Assembly: GCF_004345425.1 (NCBI RefSeq)
Contig: NZ_SLVP01000019.1
Span: forward strand, 1-38,490
Direction of reading: 5' to 3'
Source of the DNA: Paenibacillus sp. BK033
Lineage (GTDB): Bacteria > Bacillota > Bacilli > Paenibacillales > Paenibacillaceae
Length of the DNA stretch: 38,490 bases
Made by a program: the position numbers and the translations under genes. Shown here piece after piece: positions 14,935 to 22,791 of the stretch; position 1 is the stretch's first letter; every line of letters starts with the position of its first letter. A model generated the notes under the pieces. It did not search any database, was not told the origin of the DNA, and saw only the letters and a list, made by a program, of their open reading frames with translations.

Positions 14935-16128
14935 ATGGAAGCTTCAAATCAGCAACCGCGCGAAAAAAATATTCCGGCCTGGTTAACGATACTACTGGCA
15001 ACGGCATGCGGCATTATTGCTGCTAATCTGTACTATGCGCAGCCCTTGGTCGGGTTAATCAGCTCCTCCATTGGCCTGTCCGCCGGCAGCGCCGGCCTGA
15101 TTGTAACCCTGACTCAGATCGGCTACGTTGTGGGACTCCTGTTTATCGTACCGATGGGTGACATCGTGGAAAATCGCAAGCTGGTTTTCACCGCCTTGCT
15201 CCTAACCGCTGTCGCGCTGGCCACCGCGGCGATGGCGAAGCAGCCGTTTCTTTTCCTGGCCGCTACTCTCGTCATTGGCTTAGGTTCGGTTGCCGCCCAA
15301 GTACTCGTACCGTTCGCTTCTTATCTTGCATCCGATGCTTCACGCGGACGCGTCGTCGGGAATGTGATGAGCGGGCTTCTTCTTGGCATTATGCTCGCAC
15401 GGCCTTTATCCAGCCTTGTTGCGGATTTGCTCGGCTGGCATGCCATCTTTGCGATTTCCGCCGCAGTGATTGTTATTCTAGCCATTGTACTGGCTAAAGT
15501 ACTGCCGGTCAGAAAACCAACGGCAGCCACGAGCTATACGGCGCTGCTTGGTTCCATGTGGAGATTGCTGCGGACTACACCGATTTTACGCCGCCGGGCT
15601 TTTTATCACGCAACGCTGTTTGCGGCGTTCAGCTTGTTCTGGACTACGGTGCCTCAGCTGTTGGCCGGCCCAAAATTTCATTTCTCGCAGACAGCGATTG
15701 CCCTCTATGCGCTGGTTGGGGTTGCGGGCGCCGTTGCTGCGCCGCTCGCCGGCCGTCTGGCAGACCGCGGCTGGACCAGACCGGCTACCGCAATCGCTCT
15801 TATAACCGTTATCGTCTCGGTGCTTCTGCCTCTTCTCATACAAACCGGCTCTCCACTCGGCGTTGCGGTTCTCGTTATTGCCGCCATTCTGCTCGACGCC
15901 GGAGTATCGGCCAATCTCGTCCTCAGCCAACGCTCGATCTTCTCGCTGGGAGCGGATATCCGCAGCAGGCTTAACGGATTGTTTATGGCGATCTTCTTCT
16001 TTGGCGGAGCGATCGGATCGGCCGCCGGAGGATGGGCTTACGCGGCGGGCGGATGGAGCGCGGCATTATGGCTGGGAATCGCATTTCCTATCCTTGCTCT
16101 GCTATACTTCGCTACAGAACGGAAGTAA
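14935..16128 (+). CDS. MFS transporter (drug/sugar efflux type)
   Basis: Integral membrane protein of 397 residues with 12 predicted helices and no long soluble domain. The loop 2-3 signature of major facilitator transporters appears as VVGLLFIVPMGDIVENRK, and a second-half equivalent as APLAGRLADRGWTRP. It starts LLATACGIIAANLYYAQPL, typical of YgaY/YybF-like proton-coupled exporters. Start ATG 14935 follows AGGGAG by eight bases; GTG 14926 overlaps that site. Divergent from and presumably repressed by the TetR regulator, so probably an efflux pump for the TetR ligand. Substrate unknown. Confidence 0.9.
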   Translation: MEASNQQPREKNIPAWLTILLATACGIIAANLYYAQPLVGLISSSIGLSAGSAGLIVTLTQIGYVVGLLFIVPMGDIVENRKLVFTALLLTAVALATAAMAKQPFLFLAATLVIGLGSVAAQVLVPFASYLASDASRGRVVGNVMSGLLLGIMLARPLSSLVADLLGWHAIFAISAAVIVILAIVLAKVLPVRKPTAATSYTALLGSMWRLLRTTPILRRRAFYHATLFAAFSLFWTTVPQLLAGPKFHFSQTAIALYALVGVAGAVAAPLAGRLADRGWTRPATAIALITVIVSVLLPLLIQTGSPLGVAVLVIAAILLDAGVSANLVLSQRSIFSLGADIRSRLNGLFMAIFFFGGAIGSAAGGWAYAAGGWSAALWLGIAFPILALLYFATERK

Positions 16129-16134
16129 GACTCA

Positions 16135-16168
16135 AGCAGTCAGGCCTTGAAGCCTGGCTGCTTTTTTT
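16135..16168 (+). terminator. Intrinsic terminator after the MFS gene
   Basis: AGCAG-TCAGGC pairs with GCCTGG-CTGCT around CTTGAA (one G-T pair), followed by seven T. Confidence 0.9.
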
Positions 16169-16265
16169 GTGGTGTCTTCATCCCGGCTTATAATCATTAG
16201 CTCAGAAAACGCCGCGAACGCCGGGCGATATGTGCAAATGATTGTTTCGGAACCGCTCCTGGGCT

Positions 16266-16317
16266 TGTTATGCTGTGGATGTTTCACGGCTCTTAAGCAT
16301 CCGAATAGCGAAGGAGG
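16266..16317 (+). promoter_or_regulatory. Pectate lyase extended -10 and orphan Shine-Dalgarno in the leader
   Basis: TG-T-TATGCT at 16266-16274 is an extended -10 candidate. A strong AAGGAGGTG at 16311-16319 lies 60-70 bases upstream of the real start, with no convincing start codon near it. This resembles the xylanase leader arrangement (STAB-SD-like element plus a downstream cre box). Confidence 0.4.
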
Positions 16318-16342
16318 TGTCTAGCGAGGCTTTGCTACGATT

Positions 16343-16356
16343 TGCAAGCGGTTCCA
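16343..16356 (+). promoter_or_regulatory. cre box (CcpA site) upstream of the pectate lyase
   Basis: TGCAAGCGGTTCCA matches TGNAANCGNTNNCA at every defined position. It lies 27 bases before the start codon, downstream of the predicted promoter; catabolite repression by roadblock is expected. Confidence 0.8.
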
Positions 16357-16382
16357 ATTAGAACGAAGGTGGAGGGACTACT

Positions 16383-18527
16383 ATGAAGAAAAGAATAACA
16401 AGCCTAACAGGCTTCGCCCTGGCGATTGTTCTTACCTTATCCCTATTGGGAGTGGGATTGCCTAATCCAACGCTGCATGCAGCGGGGCTTGCCGTCACGG
16501 GCAGCGGAGGCTCGAACGAGACCGCCTACGCCGAGTGGTCGCCCGTAAGCAATGCGCTAGGCTATAACGTTTATGTGAAGCCGACAAGCGCGGCAGACTC
16601 CCAGTACCAGCAGCTCGACAACGAATTGATCCGCAAATATCCTTCCAACTGGCGGGCGGATGCGGTTGGTCTCGCTGCCGGCAGTTATGTCTTGAAGGTG
16701 GAGGCGCTTCTCTCCGGAGGCTCCCGCGAGTCGGTTGTTACCGGACCGTTAAACGTAACGGCTTATGACCGGTCGGGCTTTGCTTTTTCGTCCGACTCCC
16801 CATACGGTTCGGGTTCGGGGGCTTATGCCGACAACGGGATTCTGAAGCCCGGTGCCCAAGTGATTTACGTGACGCCTGATACGGCTCAAACCGTCACGCT
16901 TGACGTGAAAATCGATAGTTCAGGAACGCTGCAAACCGCTGTTGGCCTTGGCCAAATTATGACACTCCGGCAAAAAGGCTACGACAAGACCCCGCTCGCC
17001 ATCCGATTGATCGGCAAGGTTACGGAGGAGGACTTGAGCGGGCAGCTGAACAGCAGCGGCTATCTCGAGGTAAAAGGGAAGAGCAATTACGCCGAAATGA
17101 ACATGACCATTGAAGGTATCGGCACTGATGCGTATGCCTATGGCTGGGGATTGCTGCTCCGTTACGCCGGCAACGTGGAAGTCAGAAACCTCGGCGTCAT
17201 GTTATTTCCGGATGACGGCATCTCCATGGATACGGGCAACGTCAACGTATGGGTTCATAACAACGATATTTTCTACGGAACGGCCGGCGGCGATGCGGAT
17301 CAAGCCAAGGGCGACGGCTCCACCGACCTCAAGAAAGGCTCTACCTACATTACCGTCTCCTACAATCATTACTGGGATTCCGGAAAAGCGGCTCTTGTTG
17401 GCCTAAGCGAATCCTCCGAGTTTTTCGTCACCTTCCACCATAACTGGTTCGACCATTCCGACTCCCGTCATCCGCGAATCCGGGTGGCCTCCGCTCATAT
17501 CTATAACAACTTCTATGACGGAGTGTCCAAATACGGGGTTGGCGTCACCACCGGAGCTTCCGCTTTCGTGGAATCCAATTCCTTCAGACATACCAAGGAT
17601 CCGATGATGAGCTCCCTGCAAGGAACCGATGCATTAGGCGAAGGTACGTTCTCGGGCGAGAGCGGCGGCATGATTAAAGCCTATGACAACGTTGTTGTGG
17701 ACGCGGCCAGCCTTATCTATGCCAACTCCAATGCCGGAACCGCGCCGGCTAACGCCACTTCGTTCGATGCGTACTTAGCTTCGTCGAGAAACGAAGCCGT
17801 TCCCGGCTCTTACAAAGCATTGGTTGGCGGAACTGCCTACAATAATTTCGATACCAGCGTCGATACGGGCGTTGACGCCGCCGACGTTGACAGCGCAAGC
17901 GACGTTGAGAAGATTGTTACGGCAGAAGCCGGAAGGCTCAATGGCGGAGACTTCTCCTGGACTTTTAACGACTCGGTGGACGATGCCTCCTATACCATTA
18001 ATGAAGCGCTCATGTCTCAAATAAGAAGCTATTCTTCCCGGCTTGTATCCATTGGAGGGAATTCCGATTCCGGGGGATCCACCCCAACGCCAACGCCAAC
18101 GCCAACACCAACGCCTGCTCCAACAACGACACCCGCTCCAACTCCAACTCCATCGCCAACAAGCACGCCGGTTCCTACCGAAACTCCCGCGGCCGGAGAG
18201 CATATCCATAACTTCACGACGGACGGGACAGCAAGCGATTTCTTCACCATCCAAGGCAATCTGTCGACCTCTAAGGGGACGGTAGCCTATAACGGTCTAA
18301 CCCTGACGCAATGCCTGAAAATCGAGAGCGCAACCAGCATATCGTTCACGTCTCCGGCCGCCGCGACCTTAACCTTGGTATTCAACACGGCAGACGGAAC
18401 GAGAATCAAGATTGACGGAACAAGCTACGCCATGACAAACGGCATCGTGCAGGTTGCTCTTGCGGCCGGAGCCCATACGATTACTAAAGACAGCGTTACG
18501 AACTTGTATTATATGGCGCTCAAGTAA
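16383..18527 (+). CDS. Secreted PL1 pectate lyase with N-terminal FnIII-like and C-terminal accessory module
   Basis: Calcium-dependent lyase cleaving polygalacturonate by beta-elimination outside the cell. Signal peptide about 1-33 ending LHA; FnIII-like segment about 35-128 (AEWSPVSNALGYNVYV); right-handed beta-helix PL1 domain about 140-480, with NVNVWVHNNDIFYG, DQAKGDGSTDLKKGSTYITVSYN, the HNWFDHSDSRHPRIR block whose Arg is the likely catalytic base, and HIYNNFYDGVSKYG. A Pro-Thr repeat linker about 566-606 follows. The last 108 residues form a small beta module (FFTIQGNLSTSKGTVAYNG, then NLYYMALK) that recurs in Paenibacillus pectinolytic enzymes; its role is not known to me. GGTGGAGGG lies six bases before ATG 16383. 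Monocistronic, with a perfect cre box upstream. Confidence 0.92.
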   Translation: MKKRITSLTGFALAIVLTLSLLGVGLPNPTLHAAGLAVTGSGGSNETAYAEWSPVSNALGYNVYVKPTSAADSQYQQLDNELIRKYPSNWRADAVGLAAGSYVLKVEALLSGGSRESVVTGPLNVTAYDRSGFAFSSDSPYGSGSGAYADNGILKPGAQVIYVTPDTAQTVTLDVKIDSSGTLQTAVGLGQIMTLRQKGYDKTPLAIRLIGKVTEEDLSGQLNSSGYLEVKGKSNYAEMNMTIEGIGTDAYAYGWGLLLRYAGNVEVRNLGVMLFPDDGISMDTGNVNVWVHNNDIFYGTAGGDADQAKGDGSTDLKKGSTYITVSYNHYWDSGKAALVGLSESSEFFVTFHHNWFDHSDSRHPRIRVASAHIYNNFYDGVSKYGVGVTTGASAFVESNSFRHTKDPMMSSLQGTDALGEGTFSGESGGMIKAYDNVVVDAASLIYANSNAGTAPANATSFDAYLASSRNEAVPGSYKALVGGTAYNNFDTSVDTGVDAADVDSASDVEKIVTAEAGRLNGGDFSWTFNDSVDDASYTINEALMSQIRSYSSRLVSIGGNSDSGGSTPTPTPTPTPTPAPTTTPAPTPTPSPTSTPVPTETPAAGEHIHNFTTDGTASDFFTIQGNLSTSKGTVAYNGLTLTQCLKIESATSISFTSPAAATLTLVFNTADGTRIKIDGTSYAMTNGIVQVALAAGAHTITKDSVTNLYYMALK

Positions 18528-18534
18528 ATGATAT

Positions 18535-18572
18535 AGAAGGACCCTCGGGCTTTACGGCCCAAGGGTCCTTCT
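18535..18572 (+). terminator. Intrinsic terminator after the pectate lyase
   Basis: AGAAGGACCCT pairs with AGGGTCCTTCT, extended by CGGGC/GGCCC around TTTAC, followed by TCATTT. Confidence 0.85.
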
Positions 18573-18583
18573 TCATTTAAATA

Positions 18584-18592
18584 TGCTATAAT
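18584..18592 (+). promoter_or_regulatory. Extended -10 promoter of the permease gene
   Basis: TG-C-TATAAT is a perfect extended -10 directly after the preceding terminator; no clear -35 is needed or seen. Confidence 0.6.
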
Positions 18593-18637
18593 GATAACCG
18601 GCTATTTTAAACGATTACAAATCCGGAGGATTCTATA

Positions 18638-19720
18638 ATGGGACAAATCAACCGATCGTGGCCTCGAACGGAGCCTGTCAGCAAAAAAGTCATTCTTTCG
18701 GCAGCGATATTCCTCATCATCGCCATCGCCGGGCTTACTTACGTCAAATGGTGGCCCTATTATCTCAAAGCGATTCATGCGGCTGCCGAGCATACCATTG
18801 GCTCGTCGATTGTCTCCGGCAAGAACCAGGCTGCTCCCGATCCGTCCTGGCAATCGGCTTGGGACTATGCGAAGGCTTACTACAATTCGGTCTGGAAGGC
18901 GGCCATTCTCGGCATTCTGTTAGGCTCGCTGCTTCAAGTGCTTATTCCGTCCAGATGGCTGCTTAAAGCGCTTGGCAAAGCGTCCTTCGGCAGCACGCTG
19001 GTTGGCGGCGCGGCTTCCATTCCGGGCATGATGTGCACATGCTGCGCGGCTCCCATAGCGATTGGCCTGCGGAAAAAGAACGCCTCCGTCGGAGCAGCCT
19101 TGGCCTTCTGGCTTGGCAATCCGACCATTAACCCGGCAACGCTTGTCTTTATGACCTTCGTCCTGTCGTGGAAATTCACGGCGATTCGTCTGGTGTTCGG
19201 ACTGCTGCTCACGTTTGGCGTCAGTTATTTCGCTAACCGGTTTGCATCAAGTCAGACTCTTCCCGAACAGGTTGCGGCCGCACCGGAGAAAGTGGAGCAG
19301 GAAGAGCATTCCGCCCCGCTTCTCGTTAGATGGATGAAAGCAATCGGCAGCATGCTGCTTCACGTCGTGCCTGCTTATTTCATTGCGGTGCTTGTGCTCG
19401 GCGCCTGCAGGGCATGGCTGTTCCCGACCATTGGCGAGACCGCGTCCAACAACGTTCTGCTTATCCTATTGTTCGCCATTGCCGGCATGCTGTTCGTTAT
19501 TCCCACCGCGGCCGAAATTCCGATCATCCAGACCATGCTCTCCTTCGGATTAGGCACCGGACCCGCTGCGGCGCTGCTGCTGACGCTTCCTTCGATCAGC
19601 CTTCCTTCGATCCTTATGATCCGGAAGTCGTTCCCTCATAAGGTTCTGCTATTCGTCGTCGTATCGGTTGTCGCGCTGGGAACCTTAAGCGGCCTTGCAG
19701 GAGTGCTTTTCTTGTCATAA
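18638..19720 (+). CDS. YraQ/ArsP-type (DUF318) permease
   Basis: 360-residue membrane protein with an N-terminal anchor about 18-38, an extracytoplasmic stretch to about 83, then two helix bundles separated by an acidic cytoplasmic loop (about 208-232, rich in Glu). The first bundle holds GGAASIPGMMCTCCAAPI with Cys133, Cys135 and Cys136, followed by FWLGNPTINPATLVF. The second bundle has the counterpart FVIPTAAEIPIIQTM and GLGTGPAAALLLTLPSISLPS. This pseudo-repeat is the hallmark of the YraQ/ArsP_1 permease family, members of which export methylarsenicals or other toxic ions. The Cys cluster suggests a thiophilic substrate, but this is inference. GGAGG lies ahead of ATG 18638. No ArsR-type regulator is adjacent. 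Confidence 0.85.
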   Translation: MGQINRSWPRTEPVSKKVILSAAIFLIIAIAGLTYVKWWPYYLKAIHAAAEHTIGSSIVSGKNQAAPDPSWQSAWDYAKAYYNSVWKAAILGILLGSLLQVLIPSRWLLKALGKASFGSTLVGGAASIPGMMCTCCAAPIAIGLRKKNASVGAALAFWLGNPTINPATLVFMTFVLSWKFTAIRLVFGLLLTFGVSYFANRFASSQTLPEQVAAAPEKVEQEEHSAPLLVRWMKAIGSMLLHVVPAYFIAVLVLGACRAWLFPTIGETASNNVLLILLFAIAGMLFVIPTAAEIPIIQTMLSFGLGTGPAAALLLTLPSISLPSILMIRKSFPHKVLLFVVVSVVALGTLSGLAGVLFLS

Positions 19721-19795
19721 AAGCAATGGATATCCATAATAAACAAAGGGAATTCTACCTGAAGGACTGGTTTGGTTACGAAAGGAAGGTTCCCT

Positions 19796-20269
19796 TTGGT
19801 CATTGTTCTTTTTATTTTTTACGCTTGGTTTTGCATTCAAGTGCTGATGAATCTGCGCCTTAAACTGCCGCTTGCTGTCAACGCCCTTTTATTCATGGCC
19901 ATAGAAGTCGTGCTTACGAACAAGTTAACGATTAGCGGTCTCAACCTTCAACTATTCCAAATCAATCAGAATATCCCGCATTTTATCGCTTTGATTCTGC
20001 ATAATGACTTCACCATAACGTTTATCCTGATTGCTTTCGCTAACGTTTTTCTCTTATCGTCAAAAACTAGCGTAAGGACCGGTATAGCCGTCTACGCGTT
20101 TGGCATACAACTGCTGCTTGGTATGGAACTGCATCGGAATCAGGTTCTTATTTATAAAGAATGGGACTACCTCAATGAGTCCCTGATGATTCTCCTGCTC
20201 ATGCTATATACCTTGCTATTCGGAAAGCTCTTTCAGTGGATGGCTTCAAGAGAAGGATGGATTCGATAA
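19796..20269 (+). CDS. Small multi-span membrane protein, unknown function
   Basis: About 157 residues with four to five hydrophobic helices (VIVLFIFYAWFCIQVLM, LAVNALLFMAIEVVL, FTITFILIAFANVFLL, TGIAVYAFGIQLLLG, LMILLLMLYTLLFG). The start is uncertain: TTG 19772 has GAAGGA upstream, but TTG 19796 has a better AAAGGAAGG six bases ahead and gives a normal membrane N-terminus. The stop TAA overlaps the next gene's ATG (TAATG), so the two are translationally coupled and may form one complex. No recognised domain. The gap to the previous gene is 75 bases with no terminator seen, so co-transcription with the permease is possible. Confidence 0.7.
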   Translation: MVIVLFIFYAWFCIQVLMNLRLKLPLAVNALLFMAIEVVLTNKLTISGLNLQLFQINQNIPHFIALILHNDFTITFILIAFANVFLLSSKTSVRTGIAVYAFGIQLLLGMELHRNQVLIYKEWDYLNESLMILLLMLYTLLFGKLFQWMASREGWIR

Positions 20270-20775
20270 TGGAAGCAGTCATTTATGACCAGCATTTCAA
20301 TAGTAATGAGTTGTATGTCATCGTTCTGATGACAGTAGGCTTCACCATCTATCGGCTGCTGCCGCGAACACTATCCCCCTTGCAGACCGCCTTTACCATG
20401 CTTATAAGCGTCACGTCAGGGCTCATTTTTGACCATACGATCGCTATACCGCCATTCGATTTATACGACATTGGGGACAATTCAAGTTATGAGGTGTTTG
20501 ACTTTATCTCTTATCTGATGTACGCCCCTTACGGATACTTGTATATCTATGGGTTTGAGCGTTTCCGGATCTCCGGGATTGCAACCATCGGATATATGCT
20601 TGTATGGGCCGCCATCGCCCTCCTGTTCGAATGGCTTGGAGTCAAGTCTGGCGTATACCACTATAAACACGGATACTATATCCTCTACTCCATTCCCATC
20701 TACCTGGTCGTGCTCAGTATTCAGCTAGAGGCGTACCGGGCCGCTTTTTCCAGTCACCGCTGGCAAAAAAATTAA
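20269..20775 (+). CDS. CBO0543-like small membrane protein
   Basis: About 168 residues, four to five predicted helices (YVIVLMTVGFTIYRLL, TAFTMLISVTSGLIF, SGIATIGYMLVWAAIALLF, YYILYSIPIYLVVLSIQL). The C-terminal ALLFEWLGVKSGVYHYKHG motif and the following YSIPIY resemble the CBO0543 family of Bacillales and Clostridia membrane proteins of unknown function; this match is from memory. The start ATG 20269 shares its A with the upstream stop; AGAAGG precedes it. It ends just before a bidirectional terminator. Confidence 0.7.
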   Translation: MEAVIYDQHFNSNELYVIVLMTVGFTIYRLLPRTLSPLQTAFTMLISVTSGLIFDHTIAIPPFDLYDIGDNSSYEVFDFISYLMYAPYGYLYIYGFERFRISGIATIGYMLVWAAIALLFEWLGVKSGVYHYKHGYYILYSIPIYLVVLSIQLEAYRAAFSSHRWQKN

Positions 20776-20776
20776 A

Positions 20777-20805
20777 GAACCACATCCCGGCAGGATGTGG
20801 TTCTC
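20777..20805. terminator. Bidirectional intrinsic terminator between convergent units
   Basis: GAACCACATCC and GGATGTGGTTC form a perfect 11-bp stem around CGGCA. Plus-strand read-out is TCGTCTTGTT; minus-strand read-out is TTTAATTTTTTT, a strong terminator for the permease gene that ends at 20812. Confidence 0.9.
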
Positions 20806-20811
20806 GTCTTG

Positions 20812-21699
20812 TTACTCCTTCACGGCGCCTAGCATGATGCCGGATACGAAGTATTTTTGCAGGAACGGATAAACGACCAGCATCGGCACCATGGCGATAA
20901 ATACCTTTGCCGAGTTGAGCGTCCGGTTGGATAGCTCCGAGAGCTTCTTGTACTGCTCCGGCGTCAGGTTGGTACCCACCGGAATATTGACGACAAGCTG
21001 CTGAATATAGGTCTGAAGCGGATAACTGGACTGGGTATTGCTCAGCACAAGCCCGTTGAAGAACTCGTTCCAGTGGTAGACGCTGATGAACAACGCTACC
21101 GCGGCCAGCACGGGGATCGAGCATGGGACATAGACCCGGAACAGAACCGACCACGGACCCGCTCCGTCGACAACCGCCGCCTCATTCAGCTCCTTCGGCA
21201 GATTGCGGAAGAAGTTCATAATCAGGATGACGTCGAATACCGGTACCCCGCCGCCTAGCACCAACGCCCAGATCGAATCGATCAGGTGATAATTCTGAAT
21301 GGTAAGATACCATGGAATCAGGCCGCCGCTAAACAACATGCAGAAGACCAGGATCCACATGAATATATTGCGCGTTTTGAAATCCTTCTTCGGCCGTGCC
21401 AACGGATAAGCCATTAATACCGTCATCAGCAAGGCGAAGCTTGTGCCAAGCACGGTACGCTGGATCGAAATCCAGAAAGCGTTAAAGAACATGCTGTCGT
21501 TGATAATTTCCTTATACGGCGTCAGAGAGAAACCGATCGGGTATATCGTTACCAGACCCGCGTTAGCGGCGGATTTCTCGGAGATGGATACACAGAAGGT
21601 GTACCACAGCGGATAAACGCAGCTTATAACGAGCAGCCCGAGGAGGATGATATTCGCAATATCAAACGCCCGTGAACCTAATGTTGTATTCCTGACCAC
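20812..21699 (-). CDS. CUT1 sugar ABC transporter permease, YtcP/MalG type
   Basis: Inner of two membrane subunits of an oligosaccharide importer. 295 residues, six predicted helices. The cytoplasmic EAA loop, which docks to the ATPase, reads ELNEAAVVDGAGPWSVLFRVYVP, and the family C-terminus is KYFVSGIMLGAVKE. It starts with GTG 21699, AGGAGG eight bases upstream. It follows the LplB-like permease after 15 bases and the pair presumably works with the lipoprotein encoded upstream. No ATPase gene is present in the operon, as usual for this family; a shared MsmX-like ATPase is expected elsewhere. Confidence 0.93.
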   Translation of the reverse strand: MVRNTTLGSRAFDIANIILLGLLVISCVYPLWYTFCVSISEKSAANAGLVTIYPIGFSLTPYKEIINDSMFFNAFWISIQRTVLGTSFALLMTVLMAYPLARPKKDFKTRNIFMWILVFCMLFSGGLIPWYLTIQNYHLIDSIWALVLGGGVPVFDVILIMNFFRNLPKELNEAAVVDGAGPWSVLFRVYVPCSIPVLAAVALFISVYHWNEFFNGLVLSNTQSSYPLQTYIQQLVVNIPVGTNLTPEQYKKLSELSNRTLNSAKVFIAMVPMLVVYPFLQKYFVSGIMLGAVKE

Positions 21700-21714
21700 A
21701 GCAGCGCCCTCCTC

Positions 21715-22605
21715 TTAGAATATCGTGTAATCGGCATAACGATAGGCCAGACGATAAGAGATATAAATCAACACGAAGCTAATGACCGACTTGAACAAAC
21801 CTGCCGCGGTCGCCAGCGAGAATTGAAGATTTTGCAAGCCCAGCCTGTAGACCCAGGTATCGAGAATATCACCAGTCGAGTACACTAGCGGGTTATACAG
21901 GTTATAGACCTGATCAAAGCCGGCGTTAAGCACGTTGCCAAGGCTTAATACCCCTAACAGGACTACCGTAGTTATCAGTGCCGGGAGCGTGACATGCCGG
22001 ATTAACTGCCAGCGGTTAGCCCCGTCAATAGCGGCCGCTTCGTACAGATTAGGATTGACGCCTGTCAGTGCCGCCAGATAGATAATCGCGTTATAACCAA
22101 ATTCCTTCCAGACATCCGTACCTACGATCAGCTGCCGGAAGATCCCCGCATCCGCCATAAACAGCTGCGGATCCGCTCCGAAATAACCGAAAATTGTATT
22201 TACAACGCCATAATAGCCGAAGATTCCGATAACAATGGTGGACATAATAACCCACGACAGAAAGTGCGGCAAATAAACAACCGTCTGAACCAGCTTCTTG
22301 TAACGCAAGTTGCGAAGCTCGTTCAGCAATATAGCAAAGACAAGCGGGACGATCAGATTAAGCGCGATTTTGCCCACGGCAATAATTAAGGTGTTCCTGA
22401 TCACGGTCTTGCTGTCATTCAGCTGAAACATATACTTGAAGTTCTCAAGCCCAACCCACTCCGATTTGAACAAGCCCGATCCCGGATTATAATTCTGAAA
22501 TGCCATCAGAATCCCGAACATAGGCACAATACTGAACATGACAAGCCAGACCATACCCGGCAGCAGCATCAAATAATAATGCTTCTGATGGCCTAATTTC
22601 CTCAT
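21715..22605 (-). CDS. CUT1 sugar ABC transporter permease, LplB/MalF type
   Basis: Second membrane subunit of the importer, 296 residues with six predicted helices. Opens with HYYLMLLPGMVWLVMFSIVPMF and FKSEWVGLENFKYMF, characteristic of LplB. The EAA loop reads NLYEAAAIDGANRWQLIRHVTLP. AGGAGG precedes ATG 22605 by nine bases. The 186-base gap to the binding-protein gene upstream contains a long stable hairpin (22738-22783) likely to lower permease expression relative to the binding protein. It resembles the aldouronate or pectin-oligosaccharide importers of Paenibacillus and Bacillus; the actual substrate cannot be read from the sequence. Confidence 0.93.
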   Translation of the reverse strand: MRKLGHQKHYYLMLLPGMVWLVMFSIVPMFGILMAFQNYNPGSGLFKSEWVGLENFKYMFQLNDSKTVIRNTLIIAVGKIALNLIVPLVFAILLNELRNLRYKKLVQTVVYLPHFLSWVIMSTIVIGIFGYYGVVNTIFGYFGADPQLFMADAGIFRQLIVGTDVWKEFGYNAIIYLAALTGVNPNLYEAAAIDGANRWQLIRHVTLPALITTVVLLGVLSLGNVLNAGFDQVYNLYNPLVYSTGDILDTWVYRLGLQNLQFSLATAAGLFKSVISFVLIYISYRLAYRYADYTIF

Positions 22606-22737
22606 AACGGCTAACCTCCTGTCACTCTAGTGAGACAAGCGTAAACGGCTGCGCCGTCCTTAGGAGGAGCAGCATACGTTTCGCGGATGAAATATAAGCG
22701 TAGTATAATGGAAACTTATACTCTCTTATATTTTGAG

Positions 22738-22783
22738 AAAGCTTGCGAAAAGCACCGAAACGCCTGTGCCTTTCGCAAGCTTT
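22738..22783 (-). promoter_or_regulatory. Long intercistronic hairpin between binding protein and permease
   Basis: AAAGCTTGCGAAA and TTTCGCAAGCTTT form a 13-bp perfect stem, extended inside by GCAC/GTGC with one mismatch. No T tract follows, so it is more like an RNA-stabilising or partial-termination element that keeps binding-protein mRNA in excess. Confidence 0.75.
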
Positions 22784-22791
22784 ACGTATCC

